DNA from: Lactarius indigo
Taxonomy: Eukaryota; Basidiomycota; Agaricomycetes; Russulales; Russulaceae
DNA length: 64,000 bases
Direction: 5' to 3'
Assembly: GCA_025766275.1 (NCBI GenBank)
Contig: JAFKAC010000101.1
Coordinates: forward strand, 124,001-188,000
Shown: piece after piece, positions 1 through 12,060 of the stretch
Layout of the letters: each line of letters starts with the position of its first letter
How positions within the stretch are numbered: position 1 is the first letter of the stretch
Translations under genes and position numbers: made by a program
Notes under the pieces: model-generated
The model's database searches: none
Told to the model about the DNA's origin: nothing
Seen by the model: the letters and a program-made list of their open reading frames with translations, nothing else

Positions 1-560
1 CAAGGGATGACGGAAGAAGGAGGGGAATGTCCTCAACATTGGAACTTTCCATTCCCGAGCCATCAGAAGTTGGGGCGCCATGGTAATGGCCAGAAGGTCC
101 AAGGCCAGGATTTCCAGACACTGTGGGCATTTTAAGATGTTAAGGTGGCTTTCATGCTAATTTAATAGAAAACATATTCCAAAAGTGTTTCAAAAATAAG
201 TGCACAAAACATCATGATTACATTCATAATATAGTCAGCAATGAGTTTAGGATGAAAGTACTTGATACACACTAATTACATTCACAATGAATCCAATCAT
301 ATGATTCCCATGTGCCCATCAAAGTAATTGACAATGAGTATGGATAATCTATCTTAAAGATATTGTGAAAAATATTTTCAATATTATTCAAATATATTCA
401 AGTGCTTCACTGAGAAAATATCCGACACGAGACCCGATGTCGTGACATCGTGACTCAATAACATCGAGACTCTCGATATCGAGTCACATGTCCTGTTCAG
501 AAGTCGGAGAGTAGTCGGAGTCTGTCGCCGCGGTCCGGAGGTCACAGACAATCCGACGAG
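1..560. other. AT-rich non-coding stretch
   Basis: No convincing reading frame on either strand. Positions 130-420 are AT-rich. Around 420-490 the sequence becomes rich in short GACATCG/CTCGAT words, including the 12-bp palindrome CTCGATATCGAG. Nothing here could be assigned to a gene, and it may be the edge of a repeat that begins outside the window. Confidence 0.4.
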
Positions 561-762
561 AGTCGTTTGGCAGTCAGACGACGAACCTGGAGCGGACATG
601 GACACCCGACGCATGCTAGGAGGTCAACGTTCAGTGTCCAATTGGCTCTTCTGGATGACGCTCGACCGTTGGCACTGACCTCGGGTGATATGTCGGGCTC
701 AACGTTGCGCTCCAGTGTCGAGTCTGTCGACCCCTTAACTGTACATCTATTTTCGCGCAAGC

Positions 763-1600
763 CTCCCACCGATCTCCAAGACTCCGTCGACGCTCCTCGA
801 CTCGGAGCGATCTCAATTCACCGACCCGGGTTCACCAGACATCGATGAGGACGCGTGTCAAAGTTGGGGACATTAAGTTCACGGCAGGTGGTGCCAGCTT
901 GTCGTCCTCGCTAACCAGCTGGCAGGACATCGGCAGTGTTGTCACTGCCTTCAAACTAGTGGCAGCCACCATCAAGACGTGCCAGGAAGCGTGGTCGATG
1001 TGCGCGGATGCAGGCTCTCCGAGGACGACGTCTACTTTGAAAATGTCTTGAGAATCGCTGGGTCGGCGCTGGTATGTGTTCACACCTTCTCCAGGTTTTA
1101 AACACGAAATTTTCTAGAGAACCATTCGTCCTCGCGTCCCAACAATTCCTACACCCCTTACTATCGCGACTGTCGCCGTCTCCCAAACGGTCTGCCCCTA
1201 TCACAGACGTTGTCACTGCAAGCAACATATCCGAGGTACACGGGAACCGACTCTACCAGCTTTAGTGGCATTAGACGAGGTGAGTCGGCCTTTGATCGTG
1301 AACTCCAGTTCACCCATAACCTCTAGGATGCTCACGCAGATGCTGCGTCGCTCAGGACTCTTCAAGCCTCGGAGCTCCAGGACTGGATCATTAGCAACAA
1401 CGGGCTCACCTTACCAGAGTCGAAGCGCAAGGACGGTACGTCGCAAATTCTGGACCCGGAACAATGTTAACAAATACTCATTGCACAGATCTCATTTTCA
1501 AGTCCCCCGAGTTCGCGCAAGTCTCCCAATCATCCATCGACGAAGAGGAGGGCTCTCATTGGACCTGGCTACTGTACAGTTAAGTCACATCCAGCCACTC
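763..1600 (+). pseudogene. Unrecognised gene family, copy A (frameshifted)
   Basis: I do not recognise the family. Likely exons, read by eye: about 763-1071 (donor GTATGT at 1072), 1118-1279 (acceptor TTTCTAG, donor GTGAGT at 1280) and 1327-1435 (acceptor CCTCTAG, donor GTACGT). The first exon carries DPGSPDIDED, then after a stop at 874-876 and a shift of frame SWQDIGSVVTAFKLVAATIK. The same peptides occur in the same order in copy B at 7.1-8.6 kb on the minus strand, which shows that this was coding. Relative to copy B about 2 nt are missing at the break. The second exon ends REPTLPALVALDE just before its donor, matching copy B (QEPTLPT...GLDE). The third exon (ELQDWIISNNGLTLPESKRK) has no clear match in B. 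Either a pseudogene or a gene with one sequencing error. Confidence 0.45.
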
Positions 1601-4597
1601 GCATCACAGACGTGAATCTGCGCCTGCGCCGTTCTCTGGTTCTACGATGTACTGGCAACCCTCTGGCGACAACTTGACTACGGAAGCCATCGAAATCGTC
1701 AAAAGGGCTTGCGACAAGCGATCGAGATATTGACCCCGACACTACGCTTGCCAACATCGACCCCAAAACCCCCGTGGAAAGCAGCAACGCTAAATAAAAA
1801 AAGGAAGTTCATGTAATTACATTGTGACGTATCATAAAACGACTCCGTTAATCGATTACTGTATATCCATTGTCCCCTCGACTTGCCTTTTTCGTTTTCG
1901 CTGCATGGACTGCTGCAGCTTACCTCGGCCGCCCTGCTACTTGTCTCCCACCACCTTGTCTCCGTCCTATTACATCGTCGTTCTCTATCTTACCTTTGTC
2001 TGCTTGTTGTCTCTTGCCTCCTCGTCTCCGTCTCTTTACGTCATTGTTCTCTGTCCTCATTGCCAATCCCATCAACACACTCTGGCACACACACGAGGCT
2101 ACTTGATAGCCTTACCTGGGCCCACACCCTTTCACCGCACCACCTATCCCTGCTCCGACCGCCTCTCTGTCCTGCCAAGGATCGCCATTTGTATTATCTG
2201 ACTTGGACGCACATCGCATCATACTCATTACCGCCTACGGAGGTTAGCGCCGTGCGGCATAGTGCCCTGGTTCTTCGCTCGTGACTCGTACGTCCCTACC
2301 TTGTCGCCTCCATCGATGTAGACGTCTAACTTACCATCCTTCGTGTCTGCGCCAGTCATCCTATCTTCACTTCCTATGGGTTCGTCCGATGCCCCTTCTA
2401 TTTGTCCCGTTCAATCCCTCTCGTCACTCCCATTTTCTCCAACTCAACGTCGTAGATAGAGCGCCCGTCAGTTGATCGCATGTACCCTACGGGCTGTCTT
2501 GCCGCTCCAAAATACAGTGTCATTCCATCCAGTTCCATTGTGTGCGTAGTAACAGACCCACACCCAAATGGTAGCAAAGTAGATCGAATCGCCATGGCCC
2601 TTCTTATCGTCTCCACCGGGCAGCTCGCGATCGATCTAGTCAAGTACCATTCTGACTGGCGGTGCACGTAAATATAGCAGTGACAATACAATATTATTAA
2701 CAATTGCAGATATATCCCAATCCTGTTATCTCTAGCCCGGGCTTCTCGAGAACTGGGGCTGCGTACGCGGAAACGCGAGCCCCCAAGTCGGTTTTGAGCC
2801 TGAAACGACGCCAGTGCTCATTCTCCCCACGCGGGTCGACGCCGGCGCTTGTTTTCCCAGTACACGTCGACGCCGGCGCTCGATTGCCGCCTCGTGTCAT
2901 CATCGAATTACCCCACCATCCCTACTCCTAAACCGATTCCAAATGTGAGTCATCCCTCATATTCTCGCAAACAAACGACTTACGCTATTCAAACTTGCTC
3001 GCAAGCTCTTGCGCTCACTCCTCAAGGCAGTGTGGAGGGGGTTGAAAAGGGCCATTGGGCCGCTTGTAACCAGGGTGAGCACCACCATTTGCGCTTTCAA
3101 AACCGCTGACTTACCTTTTCCACAGATAATTGGGATGGGATGGCGTATCAGGATGGATCTGAAGGTCCATCTGAACGTCGCGAGTGGATCGGGCAACGTG
3201 GTCGATCGGTCGTTTGGACCGATTCGATTCGAGTTCCCTCGATATCTTTGCCATCTTGCTGGTGGCACATCCAGACTCAAGCAGAGTAAGACACCACGTG
3301 ATAACCTGGCATAAGTACGCATATCAACAGCTATAGCACGATAATTCCTCTCTAAAAAAATTAAATTAAGTGCCAGTGGGGAACGACAGAGGGAGACCCA
3401 TTTACAAAAGTCATGACCGAGGCACCGCTTCGGAAGTGGCTGCATCTTCTAAAGTCTGGTCCTGCGTGTCGCTTCCTTGGTCGCTTCCACTTGCCAGTTG
3501 TCTGGGTTACGCTGACCCCATGTCTCTGCCAAAGGTACGGTCGACCCTTTTGTTCTACTATACTAATCCTTGCACCTTAGTGCACGCCGACCACCTCGAC
3601 CTCTCTGTTCCTTATCTCTCTGTATCTTTCACCACTCGTCTCGCCACCTCGTACCTTACGCCCTCAATTCCACGTCTCGATCGTCTCCTTGTCCTCTTCC
3701 GATTCGTTCTCTCCCGTACCACCCTCAACTCTACTTATCTGGTAGCTACTAGACTCCCTATATTTAAACTACTGGTTTCTAGATGAATATACTCAGCGCT
3801 CCTGTCGCCACTTTCCTCTCGTCTTTGCGTGTGGTCCCAATTCAAGTCAGGCCCTCGGCACGGGCACTCCTACCTCTGGTCACTGGTGTGAAGTGGCGCA
3901 AGCGGTTGTGCAGGCCTCCGCGCCGCGCAAGATTTCATAGGTGTGTCTGCAGCAGTCACGGACGCGTCCATATCAAATCTCTAAGGCCGCGCGCGAGTGT
4001 GACGAGGTCGGGAGCGCAAACAATGGGCAACACGCTGTAACGGGTGGTCGGGTCGGAAACAGCTGTGCACGCTTCTGCGCCACGCGAAACTTCGCAAGGG
4101 TGGCCGCCTTGGTCAAGGACGCGTCGTGCTCAAGTCTCTAAGGCCGCGTGCGAGTGCGGCACGCTGGGGAACGCAAAGGAGGATCTACGCTCTCTGAGGT
4201 CTGAAACGTGAGGAGAGAACTTCATTCTTTTTCTTTAGTTGTAAATCCATGGAATGTAGTAAGGGGAAAGTCAACCCCCAACGATCAGGCGAATTCCCAT
4301 CATGAGTTCCATAGGACAAGATATATCAGCAAACTATGGTATGAAGTAGAAAGAAATACAGGCGCGAACACTTGTGCGAATACGTAGATTCTGGGAAATA
4401 GAGATGGTTCATTCCAGAGAAATTTCATTTTCCCAGAGGCCATTGTCCAAACGTGACTCTTCAACCACTGGCAGTCTGAAAATGATTGGCAAGACTAATT
4501 TGTCGCCAAACCAACTAGAGGCCCAATCGGTGTGCGGTACACTGAAGTACCAAAACGATAAGCAGACGGCCACAACGACAATCGCTAATTCGATCCT
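1601..4597. other. No confident gene; pyrimidine-rich, with exon-like scraps
   Basis: Much of 1850-2450 and 3560-3780 is CT-rich on the plus strand, and the open frames there (up to 133 codons) have the Leu/Ser/Pro/His composition expected of CT-rich DNA. Exon-like pieces with plausible splice borders occur at about 2957-3078 (donor GTGAGC), 3125-3284 (acceptor TTCCACAG) and 3390-3533 (donor GTACGG), all plus strand, but I cannot link them to a family. A 15-bp word, GTCGACGCCGGCGCT, occurs twice at 2835-2849 and 2866-2880. Confidence 0.35.
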
Positions 4598-6041
4598 CTA
4601 CCAGGTACAAGTTAGCCACTGCGATCGAGCCCGCCATAAGCTATCATGCCTTACGTGCGTAGTTAGACTTTCCATCATTCGGTCCTTTGCTGCTTTTGGC
4701 TTCACTTCTGTCCTCTTCGGGCTACGTTGCTGAATCCAGTACCTTAATGTAGTTTCCGATCCCCTTTCGGACACACCAGTTACAATCTGACGACAATCTC
4801 CAGTACTTGAGTATGCCTGAAAGCCAAGGGTAGCATAGCCCTCTGGGCGACTATTCCAAACTGGACGAACCAAAGCTTGTATAATGTCACCCGCTGTTCA
4901 ACGCTTCTCTTAGAATCGTAGGAAGCGTACGAGTTCAAGTTATTTGTCACTCACCGTCATGCTGAAGCAACTCCGCAAGGGAGTGATCCTTCAAACTGGT
5001 AATTCGAGCGCAGCTGGTAGATGTGCCTGATAACACCGCAGTGCCATTGTGGACGAACGTCAGGGGAAGAATAACGTTTTCTGAAATCGTATGAGTTGTA
5101 GTGTGCTGGAACGATGCGTCCATGAAGTGATTGGAGTCAAGAGAGTACCAGTCTATGCCGTTGTAGAGATTTGTTGTGGCAAGGACCTTCTCATTGGGAG
5201 ACACTGCGGAACAACCTCTGACTTCTGTTAGAAATGAAAATGAGCGGGATAGCGGGACGTACATCTTGCAGGATCGAGGCCGGATGCGCCAATTAATTTC
5301 TAGAGTCTTCAAGTTCCACGCTCTAAGTTGAGAGTATGATGGCGCCAACGATCAATAAGATAAATGGAGCTCAGTGCAGTGGGGCACTCACACTATACCA
5401 TGGTCTAAATACGTCACTAAAAGGGCATCATCGTCGACTCCTAGAAAGTGGAGGGATCGTGCCATTGGTTCCGGCAACTCTCCTTCCAGTTCTGGGAATT
5501 TAGGCAGGTCGGGAAGTCAGGCGATGACCTCCCAGGTAGCTATCAATCGCTTCCAGAACTGCAAGATAGAAGAGAAAATGACGAACCGATAGTTCCCTGC
5601 TTGATTAGCTGTACAACGCTGCCTGAACTCACGGCCAGTAATGAACCGCTTTGCGAAATGCAGTGGACCAGGCCAGGAACGTTGTTGATGGTATGATAAT
5701 ACTCGTTTTCCTGTGAAAGAGATCTAGTATATAGAACTGAAAGTACGGCGATAAGAAGCACTTACACGTCCAGAATCGCTGAGGCATATTGTGTGCACAT
5801 CGCCGCTCGTGTCACCAGCCATCAGAGTGTACCCAAAGCGAGATCGCCAAAGCAGCGCTGCTACAGGCGCTTTAACCTGGAACCGACGAAGCTCCCGGCC
5901 GCTGCCATGACCCTTGAAGACAACAACAAGGCCGTCATCGGCCCCACTCGCAAACAAGGCCCCGTCATGCGAAAAAGCCAGTGCGTTGACGGAATCTCCG
6001 TGCTTGACGAGGGTCCTCTTCAATAGGTATTGACCCATCAC
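4598..6041 (-). pseudogene. WD40-repeat protein gene with an in-frame stop
   Basis: The first exon (6041-5766) opens with a WD40 blade: SVNALAFSHDGALFASGADD, followed by GRELRRFQVKAPVAALLWRS. WD40 propellers are protein-interaction scaffolds, and the partner is unknown. Further exons on the minus strand: up to 5710 (acceptor TTTCACAG), a piece ending at 5392 with the peptide ALLVTYLDHGIV, 5322-5263, 5224-4955 (contains NLYNGIDWYSLD and LPLTFVHNGTAVLSG) and 4893-4598; introns are 37-70 nt with GT-AG ends. Between about 5590 and 5480 the frame is damaged: a TGA sits at 5519-5517, just upstream of LPKFPELEGELPEPMARSLH, and I could not place an intron that removes it while keeping phase. The start at 6041 is favoured because the blade begins right after it. 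Either a pseudogene or a gene with an unusual intron in that interval. Confidence 0.6.
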
Positions 6042-7098
6042 GGATCTAGAGGGGGCCTGGCAAGCGGGTGTCAGAGTCGCCTTATTACCTGCCGAACCTC
6101 GCGGCTGGGATGATGAACCTCATTGTATCGCTTGATTTGGACGCACTAGGGCCTAGTCGAAGATTTCCCGTCAATGTCGTATGGTGCCATTGTCACGATT
6201 TCCCAAAAAAGAAATTTGATCCGTGCGCGTCGGCGATCAGATACAGTAGCGCAAATAACGTTTGTGCTACTATAGTGTATGCCGGAGATCCTGGTCAAGA
6301 CGCGCCGCATATTGTAGCCATAATTCCGGGACCGAACAATGCTGTAACAGTCACCGCATATGTTGCCACTCGGACCTGGCGCATATATCACAATCAGTTT
6401 GTATTGTTTTGGATGCAGTCAAACCGTTGATCGATGAGGCGTTGAACGACTAGAAAATGATTTCGCTCGACTCATTCGCTCAAAAACAACAATCGTTTGC
6501 AGATGGTCTTCAGGTCTAGACTCGGAGAATGGCTATATGCAGCGACCCAAAACGACTATGTATTAAGATGACACACGTTCTATGCCATTGTTATGTACAG
6601 GCATGATCTCATCAAACCCCATCACGACACCACAAATTAGGCGGCCGAAAACAAGAGCAGTGCCGACAAGGGTACAAAAGAGCAGTGCCAACAAGAGTAC
6701 GAAAGTCGAGATCGATGGAACAAAGACAGAGGGAGATAGTGGCAGTTGGCAGTTGGCAGAACGTGTAGCGTGCATTTCTTTCTGAATGGCGTTACCAAGT
6801 CAGTGAATCACGTTTCATTGGAGGGTAAATAACGTACCTGCAAGTTGCCGGACACGCGGCGGCGCAGGGACCAGCACATGCCAAGAAACAACGACTGGGT
6901 GAACAAAATGAATCGCCCGATGTTCACGCTCAAACGATGGGAACCGACGACGACATTTCTTCAAACATCGATCAGCATCGCGGGCGTGTTTGGTCTTGTG
7001 TGCAATCCACATCTGCCAAGGTACTCCATTTCGTAGTCAAATAGTATTCATCTGGCGGTCATGTCTGGGGAGGTCGCACTCTACGACTACCGACACAC
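6042..7098. other. Intergenic; possible further exon of copy B
   Basis: Opposed open frames of about 60-120 codons at 6068-6430 and 6146-6391 look like chance. On the minus strand a stretch from about 7012 to 6841 is bounded by an acceptor (TTGGCAG) and a donor (GTACGT) and may be a further exon of the gene at 7099-8642. No family was recognised. Confidence 0.3.
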
Positions 7099-8642
7099 CT
7101 CGTCTAACCCCACTGACGGTTGGGTGGGTTCTGTGGGCGGCAGGCCGCTGGTTGGTAGCGTCGGTTCCTGTGGGAACCTGGAGTATTGCTTGCGGCGACG
7201 TTGGTGACAGGAACTGGCCACTGGATCTTGATCATGGGCCCACGTGGTGGGGGCAACATTGCGACATTGCGATACGAAGGAGTGGTGGGAAGTGGCGGGA
7301 CATGATTTTGAGAAGTAAGGATGAATAGGTTGACCAAAAAATCTCAGAGCGTTTTGAATATGCACCCCACCAACGCCAACTCAGCAATTCTCGAGACACT
7401 CGAGAATTTTTTTTGAGATACACGTTGCCGGTGAATCCGCTCGTCTTCGGCGTTCTGGCGTTTGTGCACATCAGCCTTGCTTCCTGACATATCTTGATGG
7501 TGGCTGCCATGAGCTTGAGGGTAGTGGCAACGCTGCCAACCTCCTGCCAATGAGTAAACGAGGACGACGGGCTGATACCACCCACCATGAACTGGTCATG
7601 CCCCCAACCTTGGTACGTGTTGTCCAACTTGTCCTCGTCGATGTCCGGTGAACATGGGTCCACGAATTGGACGTGATCGAGGAGCGTCGTTACTTGCTCG
7701 GACGGTTCACCTTGCTTGAACGACGACTGCGCATTCATGGAACGAAGGAGCTGGGGGGTGTTGGTTGGGGAAGGGGATTCAGATGTGAGGATCGCTGTGA
7801 AGGACGCAGTCAGTGGAAGTGTGCACGAAGGGGGGCATTTCGACTTACCAACGAGATCGTCGGTTGGGAATTCGACTTCAGATCAGTATACTGTATGTGA
7901 GCAGGTGATACTCAGATGCACCCGATAATAGATCGGCGTGAAGAAGACGAAGACTTGGTGGCGCGGGTTCCCCATAGACCATCTCGGTGCAGCTAAGAAA
8001 GGGTGGTTTTGTATGCTGCAGGTCTTTGGTTCTCTGTGCATGAGTACTACTCGTCAGCAGGTTTGTACATTGTTCAGTAGAGCACTTATGGTTTAAGAGC
8101 CCTCTAGGCGTGGGGGAAGGCAAGGGTGGCGATGAGTAAGTAATCGGCGGTGACTCGCTCGACTGGCTTTCGTCAATGGTACTCAGCCGGCTTGGTTCCT
8201 GAGAAGTGTACGCAGAGGCCGTGGGTCGCAAGAAAGATGTGCCAAAGGGATAGACTGAGCGATCAAAGGGGATGCTCGTATCATCCGTTTCTGGTGGTCC
8301 TCGGATTGAGACCGAGGGGTTGGAGGGGACCTGGGGGCTTACAGGATGGCGTGATGAAATGGTGCTTGGTGTAGACTCAGTAACTGACGATAATAACGTC
8401 GTCATCTCTGAACGGACCGGGAAATGAGGGGGTGTCGCGACGGGCACAGAGACCGGTACCTGGGTCTCCTCCGCAGCGGGTTGAGGATGGAAGACTTCTA
8501 TGATCTCCTCAGCAGGTTGAGGTGGAGTGACCCGGACGGCCGGTGGGGGAGAAATTGGGACTGGCTCCTCAACAGGCTCGAGGTCAACGGGCTGTGCGAT
8601 GGTTGCATGGGTTCCGCGAATGGCCCCTACGAAGTAGAGTGA
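7099..8642 (-). pseudogene. Unrecognised gene family, copy B (inverted relative to copy A)
   Basis: Minus-strand gene remnant. The upstream part (about 8640-7878) encodes a long Pro/Ser/Thr/Glu-rich segment (ISPPPAVRVTPPQPAEEI). A 49-nt intron with GTAGGT...CGTAG ends lies just upstream of it. The next part (7738-about 7420) carries DPCSPDIDED and HWQEVGSVATTLKLMAATIK, collinear with copy A. Both copies end their next exon with a (Q/R)EPTLP...LDE peptide followed by a GTG(A/T)GT donor; here that donor is at 7098. Compared with A, this copy loses frame around a T8 run at 7407-7414 next to a small perfect hairpin (TTCTCGAG, ACA loop, CTCGAGAA; about 7388-7406). No known domain was seen. The shared order of peptides over three segments makes the family relationship secure, but not the function. 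Confidence 0.45.
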
Positions 8643-8879
8643 GCCTCATCCAACACCGCTTAGTGAGAACCTACCGGTCTCAGGAGTGTTGTCAGAGATG
8701 GTGCTCGAAGGGAATGGTCGGAGGAACGGTCGGTAATAGTGGTGTGGCCGACGCTATCAATGGCCATTTTAAAAAATCGCATCCACCTGACACCGCTAAG
8801 CTCGACATCACAAATTGCGTACATATTTTTCTCGCAGACATTCTCGATGAAACGAAGTTTGTTGAGCCCCGTCAATACT

Positions 8880-9590
8880 AATAAAATTGCGCCTGTCTAG
8901 TGTCAATGCAATTTGCCTGAAAACTACAGAACACCTCCACTTTTACCACAATTCCAACCTCACTGTAAACACAAGCAAGTTTTTCGTTGACGAAGTTGAC
9001 ACCTAGTGGAACATGAGGAACAAAGCAAGTTAGCGTCCATGTACAAGGGAAAAGGTAAATTCCGATATGCCTCATGAAAAAAAATCTCTTTACGGTAACT
9101 ATATTGCGGTAAAGAAGGTTCCCACCGGATGGAATGAACAAGGACACTGCAGGGAAAACGATGAAACAAAAGGGAGGCCACGCTGTTCGCCGCAAGGCTC
9201 TGGAAGGCTTGCGGAGCCGTGGGCAACCGACCTGGCAAGTCATGTGGTGTCGACGATTGCTGGATGCCATATTTAGCACCCATGCCAAAGTCGTGGCTAG
9301 GATAGTCAATTCAGCCCGGCCATGATTTTCTACGCTTTCTGTCTTTTCCGCCTTCGTTTGTTGTCTTCGTTACCATCACAGTACTACTACCCGCTAGTGA
9401 CGCCCACATATAATACATTGAGGATACGCTGTCTGACAATGCACGGAGGTTACGCCGCTCAGTTGTCAGGGTTATCCACCCAGGCTCAACCACGTCAAGA
9501 CCACCCTCTAGGCATCAACATAAATACACAGGTGCGTTGTTGACATGACATATAAGCGGATGCTCTACTGTCGTAGAACTGATATTTTTC
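8880..9590. other. No gene recognised
   Basis: A 143-codon minus-strand open frame at 8878-9309 has no recognisable motif and overlaps a 107-codon frame in another register, so I treat both as chance. No promoter or repeat was noticed. Confidence 0.3.
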
Positions 9591-9599
9591 AGTCGTCGT

Positions 9600-9830
9600 C
9601 GATATATGCGTTCGGGACACGCCTCCCACGCTGGGGTGTTCCTGACCTGGGGCCGCCGTGTGCCGAGCTCCCCGTTTCCCCTGACCACAGTCTCCCATGC
9701 GCAACGCTGCTGGCGGATGTCGACATTGCGGTTGCAGGTGCCATCGCACAGACGATCTCCTATCCATTCGAGGTCGTACGCCAGCGCGTGCAAGTAGTTG
9801 GGCCAATGGAACCCTGGCAGAGATGTGCCG
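9600..9830 (+). pseudogene. Mitochondrial carrier (SLC25-type) fragment
   Basis: The plus-strand frame from about 9700 encodes VAGAIAQTISYPFEVVRQRV, which has the carrier signature P-x-[DE]-x-[VI]-[RK]-x-[RK] preceded by a Gly/Ala-rich helix, as in the repeats of inner-membrane metabolite carriers. Only this one signature-bearing helix is recognisable. The remaining five helices and the other two signature motifs were not found in the surrounding 1 kb, so this is a truncated relic rather than a gene. The substrate cannot be inferred. Confidence 0.5.
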
Positions 9831-9979
9831 CAAAGTTCCGAAGGGACAATAACGACACTGCGAACTCGCAGCACAAAGACGATAGTCAATCCAACACCCA
9901 TCAACTGAAGGTGAATACTTCAATATTTGAGTCATGCCACGTCTTATCATTATCGGATCAGCTTCACGCAGCATAATCA

Positions 9980-10690
9980 CGTAGGTCTTTTTACTCTGCT
10001 TGACAAGTCGCCTTAAGTGGACAATTATATTGTTGTTTGCGCATTCGACACAGCATCGCTACGTGGCGTCGTGGACTATGGTGGTACGAGGATTGGTCTC
10101 TTTCTTTATATATACTTACACCACCTGGCATCGATACGTGTGTATTTTTATGGAATGAAATCGAATCATATCATTTTTTATCCTAAAGCGGGATTGGACA
10201 TCGGAAATGCATCGATTCCTAGAACTCTCATAGAACATGTCATTGCCAATCGAAGTAATCCAAAATTTAATCAACGTCATCACCTTGCTTGCCAAGGTCA
10301 TATGGCAGGTCGATATTCCGGGTGAATCGTAAACAAAGCCAAAGTGAATCTTGTTACATAACCTTTGACCCATTTTCGGTGAATTCCACCACCCCACACA
10401 GGGAGGAAGTCTGTTATATAATCACTTTCTTCGTTCGCTGTATGATTCCACAGATACTCTGGCTTCCGCTCCCTCAGTTGGGCAACCTCCATCAAGAAAA
10501 CTGTGTTCTGCGTTTCAACGGTGCTAGGGGATATGGTAGGGGATTGACTTTAGTCATCATTCTTGGTACGTTACGCTGTCTTGGTGACAAGATTGGTCTT
10601 GACTCTTGAGACCGTAGATGAACGAAGAGGGTGCGTTGAGTGCTTCCAGCACATGCCCATGCTCACCACCACATACGCACAGGGCCGCCG
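9980..10690. other. No gene recognised
   Basis: AT-rich between 10,000 and 10,450. The open frames here are short, overlap in opposite directions, and carry no motif I recognise. Confidence 0.3.
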
Positions 10691-12060
10691 TAGTGATGAG
10701 CTGGGCTGGGCTCAAAGCCCGGGTTGCCTAGCCGTCAAAGTGGCCTCAAAGCCCTCGCCCGTGACTTGCCTTTCTCGCACCTCACGTCGCTGTCCAGCGC
10801 GCTCAACCATGCTTATCATCTTCCATCATCTTTATATCCCTGGCTCATCAGAGTCGCTTGTCAAACGCATCGGCTGCGCCGCACTGTCGCGCTGTGCCAT
10901 TGCCTCCTTCGCCGCCACTATCCCTTTCAACACTTGTCATGAAGACGCGGACGGGCTCCAGCCCAGTAATCAAGATATGTATATTTTTTGGGTTTCATTT
11001 TGTTTCTTACTGAGTCTCTGACGACCTCTATCTCCCCAGCACTTGCAAGAAGTGCCCCCCACGCCGCACCCCTCAAATCCCCACCATCACCACCTCGCCT
11101 GCACGCAAACCCGCCGCTACCTCTACCCTTCACCACCGGGAGTCCACCGTCACCGCCACCCCGTCACAGCGCCATCACAACACGGCGTGCAAGCCCCTCT
11201 TCAAATCCCCACAACACCGACAGCGCGCAAACCCCCCTGCGATATCAACTCAACATGGCACACAAGTCCCGCCATGACGCAAGCCGCAAACGACGGAGGC
11301 CACTGGCGATGGCAGCAATATGGTGACAACAACAATGCGGCGATGACCGCGACCGTGACGGAACGCCTCGCGCCTCTACACCGCCACCTCATCCGGCGCC
11401 TGTGACGTCATCCTGCTCGACGGTACAAGTATTGGCAACAGTGTCTCTGTTTCTGGTGCCATTCCCACGAACACGACGTCATCGCCGGTAGGTCCTTTTC
11501 CTGTCCTTGCCCCCTTCGGCGTCGGCCACCGCATCTTCATTGCTCATCTTATTGACGGCTCCTCCGCAGATGGCACCTCTTACCACCTCAGGCACTTCCG
11601 CTACCAGGACATCTAAAGGTTCAAGCTCATGTTCATCAGATGCCGCCTCGGCCATCCGTCTTGCAGGCAGTGGCGCTCCTGTTGGTTTCGTCACCATCGT
11701 AATGGGCGCCGACGGCCCCATTAAAGTTTACGGTCCTTCGAGGTTCAGAATCAGCATCCTCTCAAAGTCCATCTTTTACCGCATCTTCAACCTCGTTTCG
11801 TCTTGCTGGTGGGCGTCTTGGTGCTATCGCTACTCGCTTGGAGCGCGCCATCGCTCGCTGGGCGCGCGCAAACTGGGCAGACTCGTCTTCCTCACTAAAT
11901 TCAGAAACATCATCAGACTCCGAGCAACCATGTCCGCGACCACGGCAACCCAAGACAACAACACAGGCGGCGTTACGACAACTACGCGCCGACGACTGTA
12001 GCAACGGGAGGAGACGGAACGTCGTTCCCTTTACTCACTACAGCGTATACTTATGTTGAA
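10690..12060 (+). repeat. Pro/His-rich low-complexity segment, member of a dispersed repeat cassette
   Basis: At about 10,938-11,040 there is a cassette: a GC-rich word with GGGCTCCAGCCCA, then AAGATATGTATATTTTTT, a T-rich tract ending CCCCAG, then GAAGTGCCCCCCACG. Related cassettes, with a GAGCTGG(G/A)CTT(T/C)GGCCCA core followed by AGATATG and a T tract, occur inside the inverted-repeat element at about 38,070-38,180 (+) and about 37,555-37,440 (-). Downstream (11,040-12,000) several frames are open because of C-rich composition. The 164-codon frame at 11507-12001 has no recognisable domain. It may be a gene-like repeat, but I cannot assign a product. Confidence 0.35.

Noticed and set aside
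11507..12001. 164-codon plus-strand frame as a gene
   Set aside because: Composition-driven Ser/Thr/Ala-rich start, no motif, and no matching splice structure; kept only as part of a low-complexity repeat segment.
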